From NCBI GenBank assembly GCA_964583095.1, contig CAZOVB010000001.1, forward strand, positions 1-64,000: 64,000 nt of DNA. Direction: 5' to 3'. A program made the translations under genes and the position numbers. The stretch is from CAZOVB01 sp964583095 (GTDB taxonomy: Bacteria > Planctomycetota > Phycisphaerae > SM23-33). The notes beneath the pieces are model-generated. The model was given only the letters and a program-made list of their open reading frames with translations. It had not been told where the DNA came from and searched no databases. Below are positions 27,214 to 35,761 of the stretch, one piece after another (positions within the stretch are counted from its first letter, which is position 1; each line of letters begins with the position of its first letter).

Positions 27214-28464
27214 CTACTGTTCATGCCAGGGACAGCGATATTTGCCGGCATCGGAGTGGCCGTTCTGAGAAGCGAGGCGACAGCAGGAAACGATCAGCCT
27301 CTCCAGCGAAGACCCCAGTTCCGAACCCGTCTGCGGTCCCGGACCCGAAATCGCACGAACCAGCAATGGGGGCAAGTTCCATTCCAGCAGGGCCGAGGCC
27401 GTCAACTGCCCCCACAGACTTGCCCCGATTCCACGGCCCTGGTCCGTCGCGGGAGAGGTGACGTACTGCCCTGCACTCGATCCGGCCCCCGAGGCCAGAG
27501 CGACCACGACAGGTCGAAGTCCATGAAGCAGACCGGCCGTGTGAACCAGGTCGGCCAGTTCGGGACGGTGTTTCATTGCATGGCTGCGGGCAAGCCTGGC
27601 CGTTTCGAGCGCGTGGCTGGAGAACCGGTGTGGCGAGATTCCCAGGTCGGACAGGCCCATTCCCTCACCGGCCTGGCTGATCGACGTCCAGCAGATCTGC
27701 AGGAATTTTCCGGCACCCAGACAGGAGAGTCCGGAGGCAAGGCTGTCCATTCTCCCCGGTTTGCCACAGGAGACGGAGTTGCCCAGCCGAAGAAGCCAGA
27801 GCACAAGCGCCGGGTCCTGGCTGATTCGTTCCAGAACCCCGGGCCAGTCGATCTGCGACGCCCGCAGATCCCTGGCCGCCTGTGCGCACACGCTGTTGTC
27901 GCAGCGAAGCTGCTCGAGCTGGGAGAGGATCTCCTTCCGGAGGCGCTGGGGCGGGTTCCATCCAGCTGACCTGCGATGCAGTTGTTTGGCGATGCTGGGG
28001 GTGGGCTGGCTATGAACCTTGCCGTCGTCGATGCTGACTCGAATGCGTAGGCCCTGAGACCCCCCGGTTCTGGCATGAACCAGGGGGATTCTCAACGATC
28101 CCAGGCAGCGTTTGACCGCTTCGATGTTCCGGCTGCCGGTGCCTCCCATGCTGCTGTGTCCCAAAACGTCGGCCCCTCCGGCAATCGAGGCCCGAAGTCG
28201 ATCCGGGCGGGCACCCAGGGCGAGCATCTTCTCATAGAGCAGGCGCGTCCCCGCCTGGGCCCGCAGTGCCGGCCGGTTGCCATCTTCCCGCCCCGATCCG
28301 ACCGAGGGAAGCACCACATGGGCCATGCCCAGCAGCAGCGGGCTGGCGCAGTGGAGTACCACCGCCACACCCGAAGCGGTGCTGGAAAGAAGCTGAGAAC
28401 CCGGATCGGAAACGATGGCGATCTGCCCTGTCGCTACCCATTTCTCTGGAGCACCGATCTTCAT
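27214..28464 (-). CDS. CheD-like (catalytically dead) domain fused to HDOD domain
   Basis: A 416-aa fusion. Residues about 12-140 match CheD, the receptor glutamine deamidase: GMAHVVLPS, the SIAGGADVLG region, GSRNIEAVKRCLGSLRIPL, and HARTGGSQGLRIRVSIDDGKV. The catalytic Cys position is Gly32 (STASGVAVV; the 17-residue spacing to His49 matches Cys27-His44 of Thermotoga CheD), and the catalytic Thr position is Leu26. Only the His remains. Residues about 175-390 match an HDOD domain (LRKEILSQLEQL, ISQDPALVLWLLRLGNSVS, GLSCLGAGKFLQI, LVHTAGLLHGLRP). HDOD domains are HD-like output or scaffold modules. The ATG at 28464 lies in a 4-nt overlap with the sensor gene's stop, with AGGAG 8 nt upstream. 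Deamidase activity is not expected; receptor binding may remain. Confidence 0.78.
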   Translation of the reverse strand: MKIGAPEKWVATGQIAIVSDPGSQLLSSTASGVAVVLHCASPLLLGMAHVVLPSVGSGREDGNRPALRAQAGTRLLYEKMLALGARPDRLRASIAGGADVLGHSSMGGTGSRNIEAVKRCLGSLRIPLVHARTGGSQGLRIRVSIDDGKVHSQPTPSIAKQLHRRSAGWNPPQRLRKEILSQLEQLRCDNSVCAQAARDLRASQIDWPGVLERISQDPALVLWLLRLGNSVSCGKPGRMDSLASGLSCLGAGKFLQICWTSISQAGEGMGLSDLGISPHRFSSHALETARLARSHAMKHRPELADLVHTAGLLHGLRPVVVALASGAGSSAGQYVTSPATDQGRGIGASLWGQLTASALLEWNLPPLLVRAISGPGPQTGSELGSSLERLIVSCCRLASQNGHSDAGKYRCPWHEQ

Positions 28465-29237
28465 TGGCAACTCTCCTGATCGACCTCTTCAGGGACAAGC
28501 CTCTGGAGCCTGTGGGATATGTACAGACCGGCAGAACTCTGGGCTCCCGATGCTCCGGCGGTTGCAGGAGCTTCCGGATTCTCTGCCCCCGGCGCCGGAG
28601 AAGCGGTCTTGAAACTCCCCCCAAGCAGAAAAGCCAATCCCACAAGGCCTGCCGATACGGCTCCCAGGAGCAGCAATGCTTCGAAAAGCATTCGGTGAGT
28701 GCCCTGGCGTATCTCAGAGAAGCTCTGCTGAATCAGCACACCCCCCTCGGATTGAAGTATGGGGCGGTAGAAAGCCTGGAAACCCTTCCCGTCTTCATCT
28801 TCAAAAGAGAAATCCACAGGCTCACAGCGAGAAGTCCCTTTTCTTGCGGCCGAAATCTTCCTTGCAAGCAGTTCGCTTCTGCTGCGGATGGAAGCACCCA
28901 AGAGTTCTCCCCCTTTACCTACCAGGAGACATTTGACGCTGCTTCCCAAGCCGTTCCTGCCGGGGAGCATCTGCTCAAAAGCAGCGCGGGCTTGCAGATC
29001 CCGTTTAATGAGGGTATCGAGGTTTCGTCCGGGACGGTTGGCCTGGATCCATCTTTCTGTCTCGCCGGCCAGGCGATCCCGGACTATGTGCAGCTTCTGC
29101 CGGTTTTGGCAACGCATGTCGCGCGCGCGAACCACGCAGAATGTAATGGTCAGGGCGGCCGCCGGAAGAAATCCAACCAGGATCAGCCGGAAGATCGCCT
29201 CGGAGGCCTTGGGCTCGGGCACAGACTCCAGTCGCAT
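28461..29237 (-). CDS. Two-TM sensor-like protein with a small extracytoplasmic domain
   Basis: A 258-aa protein not assigned to a named family. TM1 is about 14-36 and TM2 about 184-206. The loop between them (about 145 aa) has a Cache/PAS-like pattern: an N-terminal helix (NRQKLHIVRDRLAGETERW), then strands around KCLLVGKGGELLGAS and FQAFYRPILQSEGGVLIQQ. The short cytoplasmic tail (about 50 aa) is Ala/Pro/Gly-rich and has no kinase or HAMP domain. Its stop overlaps the start of the CheD-HDOD gene by 4 nt. A sensor lacking its own output next to a CheD-HDOD protein suggests that the second protein provides the output. Confidence 0.72.
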   Translation of the reverse strand: MRLESVPEPKASEAIFRLILVGFLPAAALTITFCVVRARDMRCQNRQKLHIVRDRLAGETERWIQANRPGRNLDTLIKRDLQARAAFEQMLPGRNGLGSSVKCLLVGKGGELLGASIRSRSELLARKISAARKGTSRCEPVDFSFEDEDGKGFQAFYRPILQSEGGVLIQQSFSEIRQGTHRMLFEALLLLGAVSAGLVGLAFLLGGSFKTASPAPGAENPEAPATAGASGAQSSAGLYISHRLQRLVPEEVDQESCQ

Positions 29238-29400
29238 GCATCATCTCCGCACATAAGCGTCTCCTGTCCAATACCCAGGCCGACGCGCCTCTTTCCTTTC
29301 GGAAAAAGGCAGGTGCGGATTCGGTCCAATCAAGCTCGAACCAGTGCTTTGCTTCTCAGGCGGGCGGGGGTTCTCGCCTCGCTGCCGGAGTCCTGTCAGC

Positions 29401-29523
29401 TTACTTCTTGATCTTCTTGGGCTTGCAGATGTGCTTCTTTTTCTTGTCGACGGCCCCGCACTTCTTACAGACGAAGTTGCCGGGTTTTTCCTTGGCCTTC
29501 TTCTTGCCTTTCAGACAGCCCAT
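29401..29523 (-). CDS. Small lysine-rich zinc-ribbon-like protein (40 aa)
   Basis: A 40-aa protein: MGCLKGKKKAKEKPG at the start, FVCKKCGAVDKKKKH in the middle and ICKPKKIKK at the end. Almost half the residues are Lys, and the CxxC...HxC pattern could bind one zinc ion. GGGAG lies about 9 nt before the ATG, and the stop is TAA. Similar tiny Lys-rich CxxCG proteins occur in planctomycetes and some deltaproteobacteria (recall, unverified). Too basic to be a typical enzyme; an RNA- or ribosome-binding role is a guess. It is 163 bp from the sensor gene, so probably independently transcribed. Confidence 0.7.
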   Translation of the reverse strand: MGCLKGKKKAKEKPGNFVCKKCGAVDKKKKHICKPKKIKK

Positions 29524-29628
29524 AGAGTCTGCTCCCGTTGCTTAGGATTCTGGACAGAGACACCTTTGAAGTATAGGCTCCTGGGTCAGCGAAGTTCAAA
29601 TGGCCCGGGGTTGGAAACCAGTCCAAAC

Positions 29629-29657
29629 TGGCCAATGCCGCAGGCCGCATGTATACT
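29629..29657 (+). promoter_or_regulatory. Predicted sigma-70 promoter of the lipoprotein gene
   Basis: TGGCCA (29629-29634), 17-bp spacer, TATACT (29652-29657). This would start transcription about 35 nt before the ATG at 29699. Matches to consensus are 4/6 and 5/6. Confidence 0.45.
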
Positions 29658-29698
29658 CTCGGGCACCTTCAGACCCTCTAACCGACTTGGAGAAAATC

Positions 29699-30562
29699 AT
29701 GAGAAATTCATTGTTTGTTCTGACACTGGCCCTTTTGGCTGCCGGCTGCCGGCAGACCCAGTGGCATGCCGAGAAGCAGTCCACACTGGAAGGGTTCTCG
29801 ACTCCCGAGTCGGTCCGGCTCGACGGCTCGACAGCCTATGTCTCCAACATCGTAGCCGACGAAACGCAGGAAGGCAGCAAGATGTACTGGTCCAATGACG
29901 GCGAGGGCTTCATCGCAAAGCTCTCCACCCACCCGGAGTTGAAGGTTCAGGAACTCCGCTGGGCGCGGGACAAGATGGACGCCCCCAAGGGAATGGCCAT
30001 CCACGACGGGAAAATCTGGGTGGCCGACAACAACGAACTGCTCAGCGTCGATCTGCAAACCCGGCAGGTCCGGAGACACAGCCTGCCCGATCCGCAGACG
30101 GTCAACGACGTAGCCACTGACGGAAAATCGGTTTACGTGACGGATTCTGGAGCAAGCAGAATTTACAAGCTCAGCGAAGACAAGGTCCGGATCCTCCAGG
30201 CTCCAGAGGACGTCAACGGAATCGCCTTCCACGGCGACAAAATGTACGCGGTAAGCTGGTCGCTCCACGAGGTGTACCTGATCGATTCAGCAGGCAAGAC
30301 ACCGCCCAGACCGCTGGGGGTGGCCGAGCACTTCACGAACCTCGATGGCATCGAGGTCCTGGAAGACGGGTGGATCATCGTCAGCGATTTCTACGGCAAC
30401 AAGGTCAGCGTTATCTGCCCTGAGGGCAAAACCGTTCGCACGCTGGCCGAGCTGAAGACGCCGGCCGATATCGCCCTGGACCGCCGGAACCATCTGCTTT
30501 ACGTGCCCCAGTTCAAGCACGACAAAGTCGTGGTCTACCGGCTCTGGCGACAAGCTCCCTAG
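29699..30562 (+). CDS. Lipoprotein with SMP-30/NHL-like beta-propeller
   Basis: A 287-aa predicted lipoprotein: type II signal MRNSLFVLTLALLAAGC with the lipid-modified Cys17. The mature part is a beta-propeller of the SMP-30/gluconolactonase/NHL type, with repeated strands such as PESVRLDGSTAYVSNI, PKGMAIHDGKIWVADN, VNDVATDGKSVYVTDS, VNGIAFHGDKMYAVS, LDGIEVLEDGWIIVSD and ADIALDRRNHLLYVP. The repeated short acidic turns are where metal binding would be expected, but the specific function cannot be assigned. GGAGA lies 6 nt before the ATG. It is monocistronic with its own predicted promoter. Confidence 0.85.
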   Translation: MRNSLFVLTLALLAAGCRQTQWHAEKQSTLEGFSTPESVRLDGSTAYVSNIVADETQEGSKMYWSNDGEGFIAKLSTHPELKVQELRWARDKMDAPKGMAIHDGKIWVADNNELLSVDLQTRQVRRHSLPDPQTVNDVATDGKSVYVTDSGASRIYKLSEDKVRILQAPEDVNGIAFHGDKMYAVSWSLHEVYLIDSAGKTPPRPLGVAEHFTNLDGIEVLEDGWIIVSDFYGNKVSVICPEGKTVRTLAELKTPADIALDRRNHLLYVPQFKHDKVVVYRLWRQAP

Positions 30563-30745
30563 ACGGACATGGAAGACGGAAGAACAGGGCCTGTCCTGGC
30601 TGAGAAGAGCTTCGGGGCAGGCAGAATCGCAGCAAAAACCTGATCGATGCCGCCAAAATGAATCCTTTGCCCCCTGTCGGTCCGATAGGATAAGAATAGA
30701 GTTGCTTTGGTGACACGGAACCCGATGGGGGCACTGTGTACTGTG

Positions 30746-32560
30746 ATGACGGAAGCGAACAATCCTGAGGCTACGACAGAAGCTAAACCATCGATCCTGA
30801 TCGTCGACGATGAGGAGTCGATCCGCTCCCTGCTTGCTACAGCACTGGAACTGACCGAGGAATACGAAGTCCTCCAGGCTTCCAGTGGAGAGCAGGCCAA
30901 GCAAGTTCTCTCGGAACGCCCGGTGGACGTGGCGGTAACCGACCTGATCATGCCGGGCCTGTCGGGCATGGATCTTCTTGAATGGGCACAGACCTCCCTG
31001 CCGGGGACTACCTGGATCATCCTCTCGGGCAAGGGCACGTTCGACGATGCGGTGCAGGCGGTTCACCTCGGAGCGTTTGACTTCATCTGCAAACCCCTGC
31101 CGGCGGTGGATTCCCTGCTGGTGACGATCCGCAACGCACTACGGCAGCGGCACCTGGAGGAAGAACGCGACCGACTTCATCTGGACATCGAAGAGCGCAA
31201 TGTCCGCCTGCGCGAGCAGGTGGCCCAGCTGCGCGACGCCTGCACGCTGCTGGGACAGCAGGCCCAGATCATCAACGACGATCTTCGACGCGCCGAGTTG
31301 ATCCAGCGCGCCCTGCTGCCCCGCGTGCCACCCGACACGGGCCCCTTCTCGGTCAATGCCCTCTATCGCCCCAGCCAGAGCGTCGGCGGGGACATCTACG
31401 AATGCCTCCGCATGGACTACCGCTATGTGCAGGGGTATGTAGCCGACGCTGCGGGGCATGGCGTCAGTGCTGCCATGCTCGCGGTGCTCTTCAAGCACCG
31501 CCTCCACATGGTCGACGAGATGGGCCGCCCCACCGCCCCGGCCGACGTGCTCAAAATGGTCAACCGCGACCTGATCGGCGAGTGCCGGGCCCCGGGCCTG
31601 TTCGTAACGGCCTGCTATTTCGTGCTGGACCTTGAGGAATCGCAGATCACGATCGCCTCGGCCGGGCATCCTCCCGCCCTGCTCAAGCGCGCCGACGGGC
31701 AGGTGGAATCGATCTATCACACGGGCCCGGCCCTGGGGATTACCTCCAATGCCCGGTTCGCCCAGAAGCGGTTCAACCTGCACAAGAACGATCGGTTCCT
31801 GCTCTATACCGACGGACTGTTCGATCCGGATTCCGGGAGTCCGAGCAATCTGACACCTGCAACACTTGCCGAAAGCTTTTCCAAGAACGATTGCGACGGG
31901 CAGGAGCTTCTCCGGGAGTATTTCAGGCAGGTTGCGGGTTCCGAAGACCGCGACCACCTGGCCGATGACGTTACCATGTTGCTTCTGGCCCGTGACGGGA
32001 AGAAAAGCCGCCTCGACAACGGCGAGCAGATACAGACCCAGTCCCAGAGGGAACTGCCCTCCGTGGGGGAATCGGCCGTTCTGGTCGGAGAGGAAGACAA
32101 CCGCCAGTTCGTCGCCCTCCATGGCCGAGGCACCTGGATGCACTCCACAGGTTTCCACGGTGTTTGCCTCCAGGCCATCCAGGCCGGGAAGGAACTCGTC
32201 CTGGATCTTTCCGGTTGTACCTACATGGACAGCACTTTCATGGGGACCATCCTGGAGTTGGTGGATCTGGCCGACCAGGTTGGCTCGACCCTGCGCATTC
32301 AGGGCCTCCTGGACAGCGTCGAGGAGCAATTCGACGAACTGGGCATGGATATGGTGCGAAAGGAAGTCACCCAGGACATCCTGGCCCTGCCGACATCCAT
32401 GGAGCCGCTGGAGGCCTCCTCTACCATGAGCGAGGGCGAGGGACTGCGTATGCTCCAGGCCCATGAAGCCCTCTCGGCTCTGAACGAGCAAAACCGGGGA
32501 GAGTTTCTCAAGCTCATCGAAGGGCTTCGCAAAGAACTGGCCTCCAGCGAGGAAGGTTGA
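30746..32560 (+). CDS. Response regulator with PP2C (SpoIIE/RsbU) phosphatase and STAS domains
   Basis: A cytoplasmic protein of about 604 aa in three parts. Receiver about 14-135: VDDEESI acidic pair, phospho-Asp66 in VTDLIMPGLSG, Lys in ICKPLPA. A coiled-coil linker (LEEERDRLHLDIEERNV) follows. PP2C-type phosphatase about 195-420: SVGGDIYECLRM, GYVADAAGHGVSAAMLA, ASAGHPPALLK and LYTDGLFDP, the metal-binding motifs of the SpoIIE/RsbU class. STAS about 450-555: VLDLSGCTYMDSTFMGTI with the DST serine position that is phosphorylated in anti-anti-sigma factors. Such proteins dephosphorylate STAS proteins in partner-switching systems; here phosphatase and STAS are in one chain. The start at 30746 (MTEANNPE) is preferred; TTG 30707 and ATG 30725 are alternatives. 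It is convergent with the mla operon, whose mlaB encodes another STAS protein. Confidence 0.9.
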   Translation: MTEANNPEATTEAKPSILIVDDEESIRSLLATALELTEEYEVLQASSGEQAKQVLSERPVDVAVTDLIMPGLSGMDLLEWAQTSLPGTTWIILSGKGTFDDAVQAVHLGAFDFICKPLPAVDSLLVTIRNALRQRHLEEERDRLHLDIEERNVRLREQVAQLRDACTLLGQQAQIINDDLRRAELIQRALLPRVPPDTGPFSVNALYRPSQSVGGDIYECLRMDYRYVQGYVADAAGHGVSAAMLAVLFKHRLHMVDEMGRPTAPADVLKMVNRDLIGECRAPGLFVTACYFVLDLEESQITIASAGHPPALLKRADGQVESIYHTGPALGITSNARFAQKRFNLHKNDRFLLYTDGLFDPDSGSPSNLTPATLAESFSKNDCDGQELLREYFRQVAGSEDRDHLADDVTMLLLARDGKKSRLDNGEQIQTQSQRELPSVGESAVLVGEEDNRQFVALHGRGTWMHSTGFHGVCLQAIQAGKELVLDLSGCTYMDSTFMGTILELVDLADQVGSTLRIQGLLDSVEEQFDELGMDMVRKEVTQDILALPTSMEPLEASSTMSEGEGLRMLQAHEALSALNEQNRGEFLKLIEGLRKELASSEEG

Positions 32561-32586
32561 AGCCCTGCCGGGCCGTCGTATCTGCC

Positions 32587-33966
32587 CTACCGCGCCTGGT
32601 CTTCCAGCTCCTTCCAGAGGGCCTTTTCGGCCACGCGGAATTTCCGGAACACTTCTTCCAGGTGCGTCCGGACCTGCTGAAGCTGGGCGTTGTCTTCCGG
32701 GATCCCTTCGGGATGCGCTTCCGAGAGCTTCTGCATCCTCGCCAGTGCCTGGTCCAACTGCTCGGCCCCGGCGGCAAAAGAGACCGCCGCATTGTAAATA
32801 TCCGTCGTTCGCATCTTGCCCTTGTCGGGCTTGTGGAGCAGCTTCCAGGGGGCCCGACGCAACTCTTCAATCGCCGCCCGGAACGCTTCGCCCCCAGCCG
32901 CCATGTCGTCGACCATCTCGTTGATGCTCACGCGGTTGACCGCCAACAATTCGCGGGCATCGCCGGAGAGAGCATTGAAGTCCTTGGCCACCCGGTTGAT
33001 ACGATTGTTGGTGTCCTTGATAACCGTGAGAATCTCTGCCAGGTCCGTGGAAATGTACTGCTCGATCTTGCTCATCGAGGCCCGACCGGATTTCACCATC
33101 TGCGTCACGTCCGGCCGAATCGTGCCGGTCATGGCATTGACATCGTCCATCGTTCGGTGGACCTTGCTGATCAGCGCCTGGGCCTGGGCCGGATCGGTCT
33201 GGTGGGCGATCGACGCCATGGTGCGGTTCAGGTCATCCAGGGCCAGGTGCACCTTGGCCAGAAGCGTCCCGTCAACCTGGGGATTGGTCTGCAAGACCAG
33301 GCGGCCGGTAAGGGCATTGAGGTCGTCCAGGCTCTGTCCGATCTTGTAGAGCAGGGAATCGGCCAGTTTCGGATCCGTCTGGGCCAGCGCGACCGCAGAG
33401 ACCGCCTGGACGTTGTCGGCGGCGCCCTCGAGTTGGCTGACGATGCTCTTGACGCCGGCCATCAGAGATGTCTTTTCGGAAGCGTCAAGCTCCTGCGCGA
33501 TCTGCTTCGAAGCCATTTCCAGCGTGCCCATAAAGCCCCCCACCCCGAGCGAGATGGCCCGGTCGCGTGAATCCGCCAGGGCCACAGACTCCTCTCGCCG
33601 ATCACTTCCGGTATCGGAAATCACGATCGTCGGTTGGCCGATAAAGGGCGCGATCACTTCGGCTTTGGCATCGGCGGAAATGGACAGGTCGGTACGCTGA
33701 AGGCGGCAGATGTACCAGGTTCCCCCTCGACTTGGATCGAACCGGACCTCGACAACTTTTCCGACACGCGCGTCATTGATGTTCACGCCCGCCCCTTCGG
33801 TAATGCCCAGCATCCCGGCCGAGCTGGGCGCAAAAAAGACAACCTTCTGTCCCGAGGGTTCGAACAGATCCGCCGCCCCCATCCACAGGATCACACCCAG
33901 CAGCAGAAGGATAACAGCCAGGGCGAAGATCCCGGCACGGATTTCATTTCGTTGTTTCTTGGCCAT
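32587..33966 (-). CDS. mlaD: MlaD family (MCE domain) lipid-transport protein
   Basis: A 459-aa protein with a basic N-terminus, one TM helix (about 11-30), an MCE domain (about 40-130: KVVFFAPSSAGMLGITEGAGV, ARVGKVVEVRFD, DAKAEVIAPFIGQPTIV), then a long alpha-helical region with repeated LDDLNRTM / VHRTMDDVNAMTG text that likely forms an oligomeric needle. This is the substrate-binding, inner-membrane-anchored part of an Mla-type phospholipid transporter. The ATG at 33966 has AGAGG about 8 nt upstream. It is the last gene of the mla operon, 29 nt after mlaF. E. coli MlaD is about 183 aa; the extra helical region resembles long MCE proteins such as PqiB/LetB or chloroplast TGD2. Confidence 0.92.
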   Translation of the reverse strand: MAKKQRNEIRAGIFALAVILLLLGVILWMGAADLFEPSGQKVVFFAPSSAGMLGITEGAGVNINDARVGKVVEVRFDPSRGGTWYICRLQRTDLSISADAKAEVIAPFIGQPTIVISDTGSDRREESVALADSRDRAISLGVGGFMGTLEMASKQIAQELDASEKTSLMAGVKSIVSQLEGAADNVQAVSAVALAQTDPKLADSLLYKIGQSLDDLNALTGRLVLQTNPQVDGTLLAKVHLALDDLNRTMASIAHQTDPAQAQALISKVHRTMDDVNAMTGTIRPDVTQMVKSGRASMSKIEQYISTDLAEILTVIKDTNNRINRVAKDFNALSGDARELLAVNRVSINEMVDDMAAGGEAFRAAIEELRRAPWKLLHKPDKGKMRTTDIYNAAVSFAAGAEQLDQALARMQKLSEAHPEGIPEDNAQLQQVRTHLEEVFRKFRVAEKALWKELEDQAR

Positions 33967-33995
33967 CGCGGGTACCTCTTTGCCTGACCGGGGAT

Positions 33996-34862
33996 TCAAT
34001 GTTCCCCGGCATTGAGGATCTCTTCTTCATATCCGGTATCCAATCTGCGGCGGGTGATCGGCCCTTCGGAATCTCCCCGCAGAAACTGGCGGACCAGGTC
34101 CCGGGTGGGATCGCCCGTCGGATCGCTGTCCCGCAGCTGCTCGAACAGGCTCTTGGGACCCTCCAGAAGAACCTTGCCCTGGTCGAGCATGATCATGCGA
34201 TCCGCAATGCGAAATGCGGAGTCCATTTCGTGGGTGACCACCACCGTCGCCACCCCGAGCTTCGCAGCCAGATCCGTAATCAACTGATCGATCTCGGCGC
34301 TGGTTACCGGGTCCAGCCCGGCCGAGGGTTCGTCGTAAAACAGTATGTCCGGGTCCAGGGCGATAGCTCTAGCCAGGCCGGCCCGTTTCTTCATTCCCCC
34401 GGATATCTCGGAGGGCATGCGCTGACGGGCCTCCCGCATCCCTACCATTTCCAGCTTGATCCGCACGATGATATCGATCGTGCTGTCTTTGACCTTCGAA
34501 TGCTCCCGAATCGGCAGGGCCACGTTCTCACCAACGGTCATGGAATTGAACAGCGCCCCCGACTGGAAGAGAATTCCGAAACGCCTGCGAATCTCGTCGA
34601 GCTGCTCTTGGGCCAGCGAGGCCAGATCCCGCCCAAACAGCTCCACCGTCCCTTCGTCGGGCTTCATCGAGCCGATCATGTGTCGAAGCAGCGTACTCTT
34701 GCCGCAGCCTGAGCCCCCCATGATCACCAGCGTCTCTCCGGGCTGAACCTGGAGATCGACCCCGTTGAGAACCGCTCGACCGTCGAATCGCTTCACCAGG
34801 CCTCGGACGCGTACGACCGGCTCGGTCACGGAACTGGAGGTTTCCACGGTCTGGTTTCTCAC
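33996..34862 (-). CDS. mlaF: MlaF-like ABC transporter ATP-binding protein
   Basis: A 288-aa ATPase: Walker A GGSGCGKST, Q-loop FQSGALF, ABC signature SEISGGMKKRAGLARA, Walker B ILFYDEPSAGLDP and H-loop VTHEMD. The GMKKR form of the signature is specific to the Mla/Mce subfamily. It drives lipid transfer with MlaE. The GTG start at 34862 is chosen (VRNQTVET) because it falls 4 nt after the mlaE stop; upstream codons run into mlaE. The C-terminal extension of about 35 aa after the ATPase core is charged. Confidence 0.93.
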   Translation of the reverse strand: MRNQTVETSSSVTEPVVRVRGLVKRFDGRAVLNGVDLQVQPGETLVIMGGSGCGKSTLLRHMIGSMKPDEGTVELFGRDLASLAQEQLDEIRRRFGILFQSGALFNSMTVGENVALPIREHSKVKDSTIDIIVRIKLEMVGMREARQRMPSEISGGMKKRAGLARAIALDPDILFYDEPSAGLDPVTSAEIDQLITDLAAKLGVATVVVTHEMDSAFRIADRMIMLDQGKVLLEGPKSLFEQLRDSDPTGDPTRDLVRQFLRGDSEGPITRRRLDTGYEEEILNAGEH

Positions 34863-34866
34863 CAAA

Positions 34867-35697
34867 TCACCATCCCAGTACAAAGAAGATGACCGTGAAC
34901 ATCGCCGCAGCAAGGATGATGCTCACAATGGAATACACGACTGTCATGGTGGTGGCCTTTCCGACCCCCTCGGCCCCGCCCCGAACGCTGAGGCCTTCAT
35001 GGCAGGCGATCAGGCTGATCAACAGACCAAAGACCGAGGCCATGATTAAACCCGTCGTGAGATCCAGATAGCCCAGCTGGTCTCGCATCCGGTCGAAGTA
35101 ACCCACATAGGATTCCGGCCCCAGAACCAGCAGGGAAGTCAGATAGCCCCCCAGGGCGATCATGACATTGGCCAGCACCGTCAGAAGCAACATTGCTATG
35201 ACGGTCGCCACCACCCGGGGCAGGACCAGGTATTTCACCGGACGAAGGGCCATGGATTCCAGCGCCTCGATCTCCTCCGAGACCACCATGGTACCCAGTT
35301 CGGCGGCAATCGAAGCACCGGCAAAGCCCGTCAGGACCACCGCCGTGATGATCGGACCGAGCATCCGAAAACCCGCCACGCCGATGATACGCGAGACCTG
35401 CGCCTCCTGATGCCAGGGATCCCGCAGCGGTGGCGTCAACTGCAGGGCCAGAATCACCCCCAGAAAGAGCTGAACCAGCACGACAATCCCCACGCTCCGC
35501 ATGCCCGTGCGAACGACCTGCTCGCTCATGGCGCGGCCTCGGAATCTTTCCTTACGGCTCAGCAGGCCCCGCACAAACCCCGCCACGACGTCTCCGCACA
35601 ACAGCGTCAGTGCGCCGATGTAACGAAGGGCCCCCAGCAGGGCCGCTCCGAGCCGGGCAATAATGCCTCGCGACGTTTGGGTATCTGCTCCGGTCAG
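34867..35697 (-). CDS. mlaE: MlaE-like ABC transporter permease
   Basis: A permease of the MlaE/Ttg2B family with the conserved MLGPIITAVVLTGFAGASIAAELGTM segment (broken here by length rules) and ALESMALRPVKYLVLPR. Five hydrophobic helices are seen. The start is unusual: no ATG, GTG or TTG lies near the expected N-terminus. CTG at 35697 is preceded by AGGAGG (35705-35710) with 7-nt spacing and gives 276 aa, a normal family length. An ATG at 35784 would add 29 residues of doubtful sequence and overlap mlaB by 23 nt without a Shine-Dalgarno sequence; it is the main alternative. Second gene pair of the operon HEAT-mlaB-mlaE-mlaF-mlaD. Confidence 0.88.
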   Translation of the reverse strand: MTGADTQTSRGIIARLGAALLGALRYIGALTLLCGDVVAGFVRGLLSRKERFRGRAMSEQVVRTGMRSVGIVVLVQLFLGVILALQLTPPLRDPWHQEAQVSRIIGVAGFRMLGPIITAVVLTGFAGASIAAELGTMVVSEEIEALESMALRPVKYLVLPRVVATVIAMLLLTVLANVMIALGGYLTSLLVLGPESYVGYFDRMRDQLGYLDLTTGLIMASVFGLLISLIACHEGLSVRGGAEGVGKATTMTVVYSIVSIILAAAMFTVIFFVLGW

Positions 35698-35704
35698 TTC
35701 GGCC

Positions 35705-35710
35705 CCTCCT
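35705..35710 (-). promoter_or_regulatory. Shine-Dalgarno sequence deciding a CTG start for mlaE
   Basis: AGGAGG on the minus strand, 7 nt before CTG at 35697. It is also immediately downstream of an 18-codon frame (ATG at 35750) whose TGA overlaps the CTG. Confidence 0.5.
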
Positions 35711-35761
35711 GGGTCTGGGCAATACGCATTGCGCCGAAAACGTCCTTCATGGGCCCCGAGT

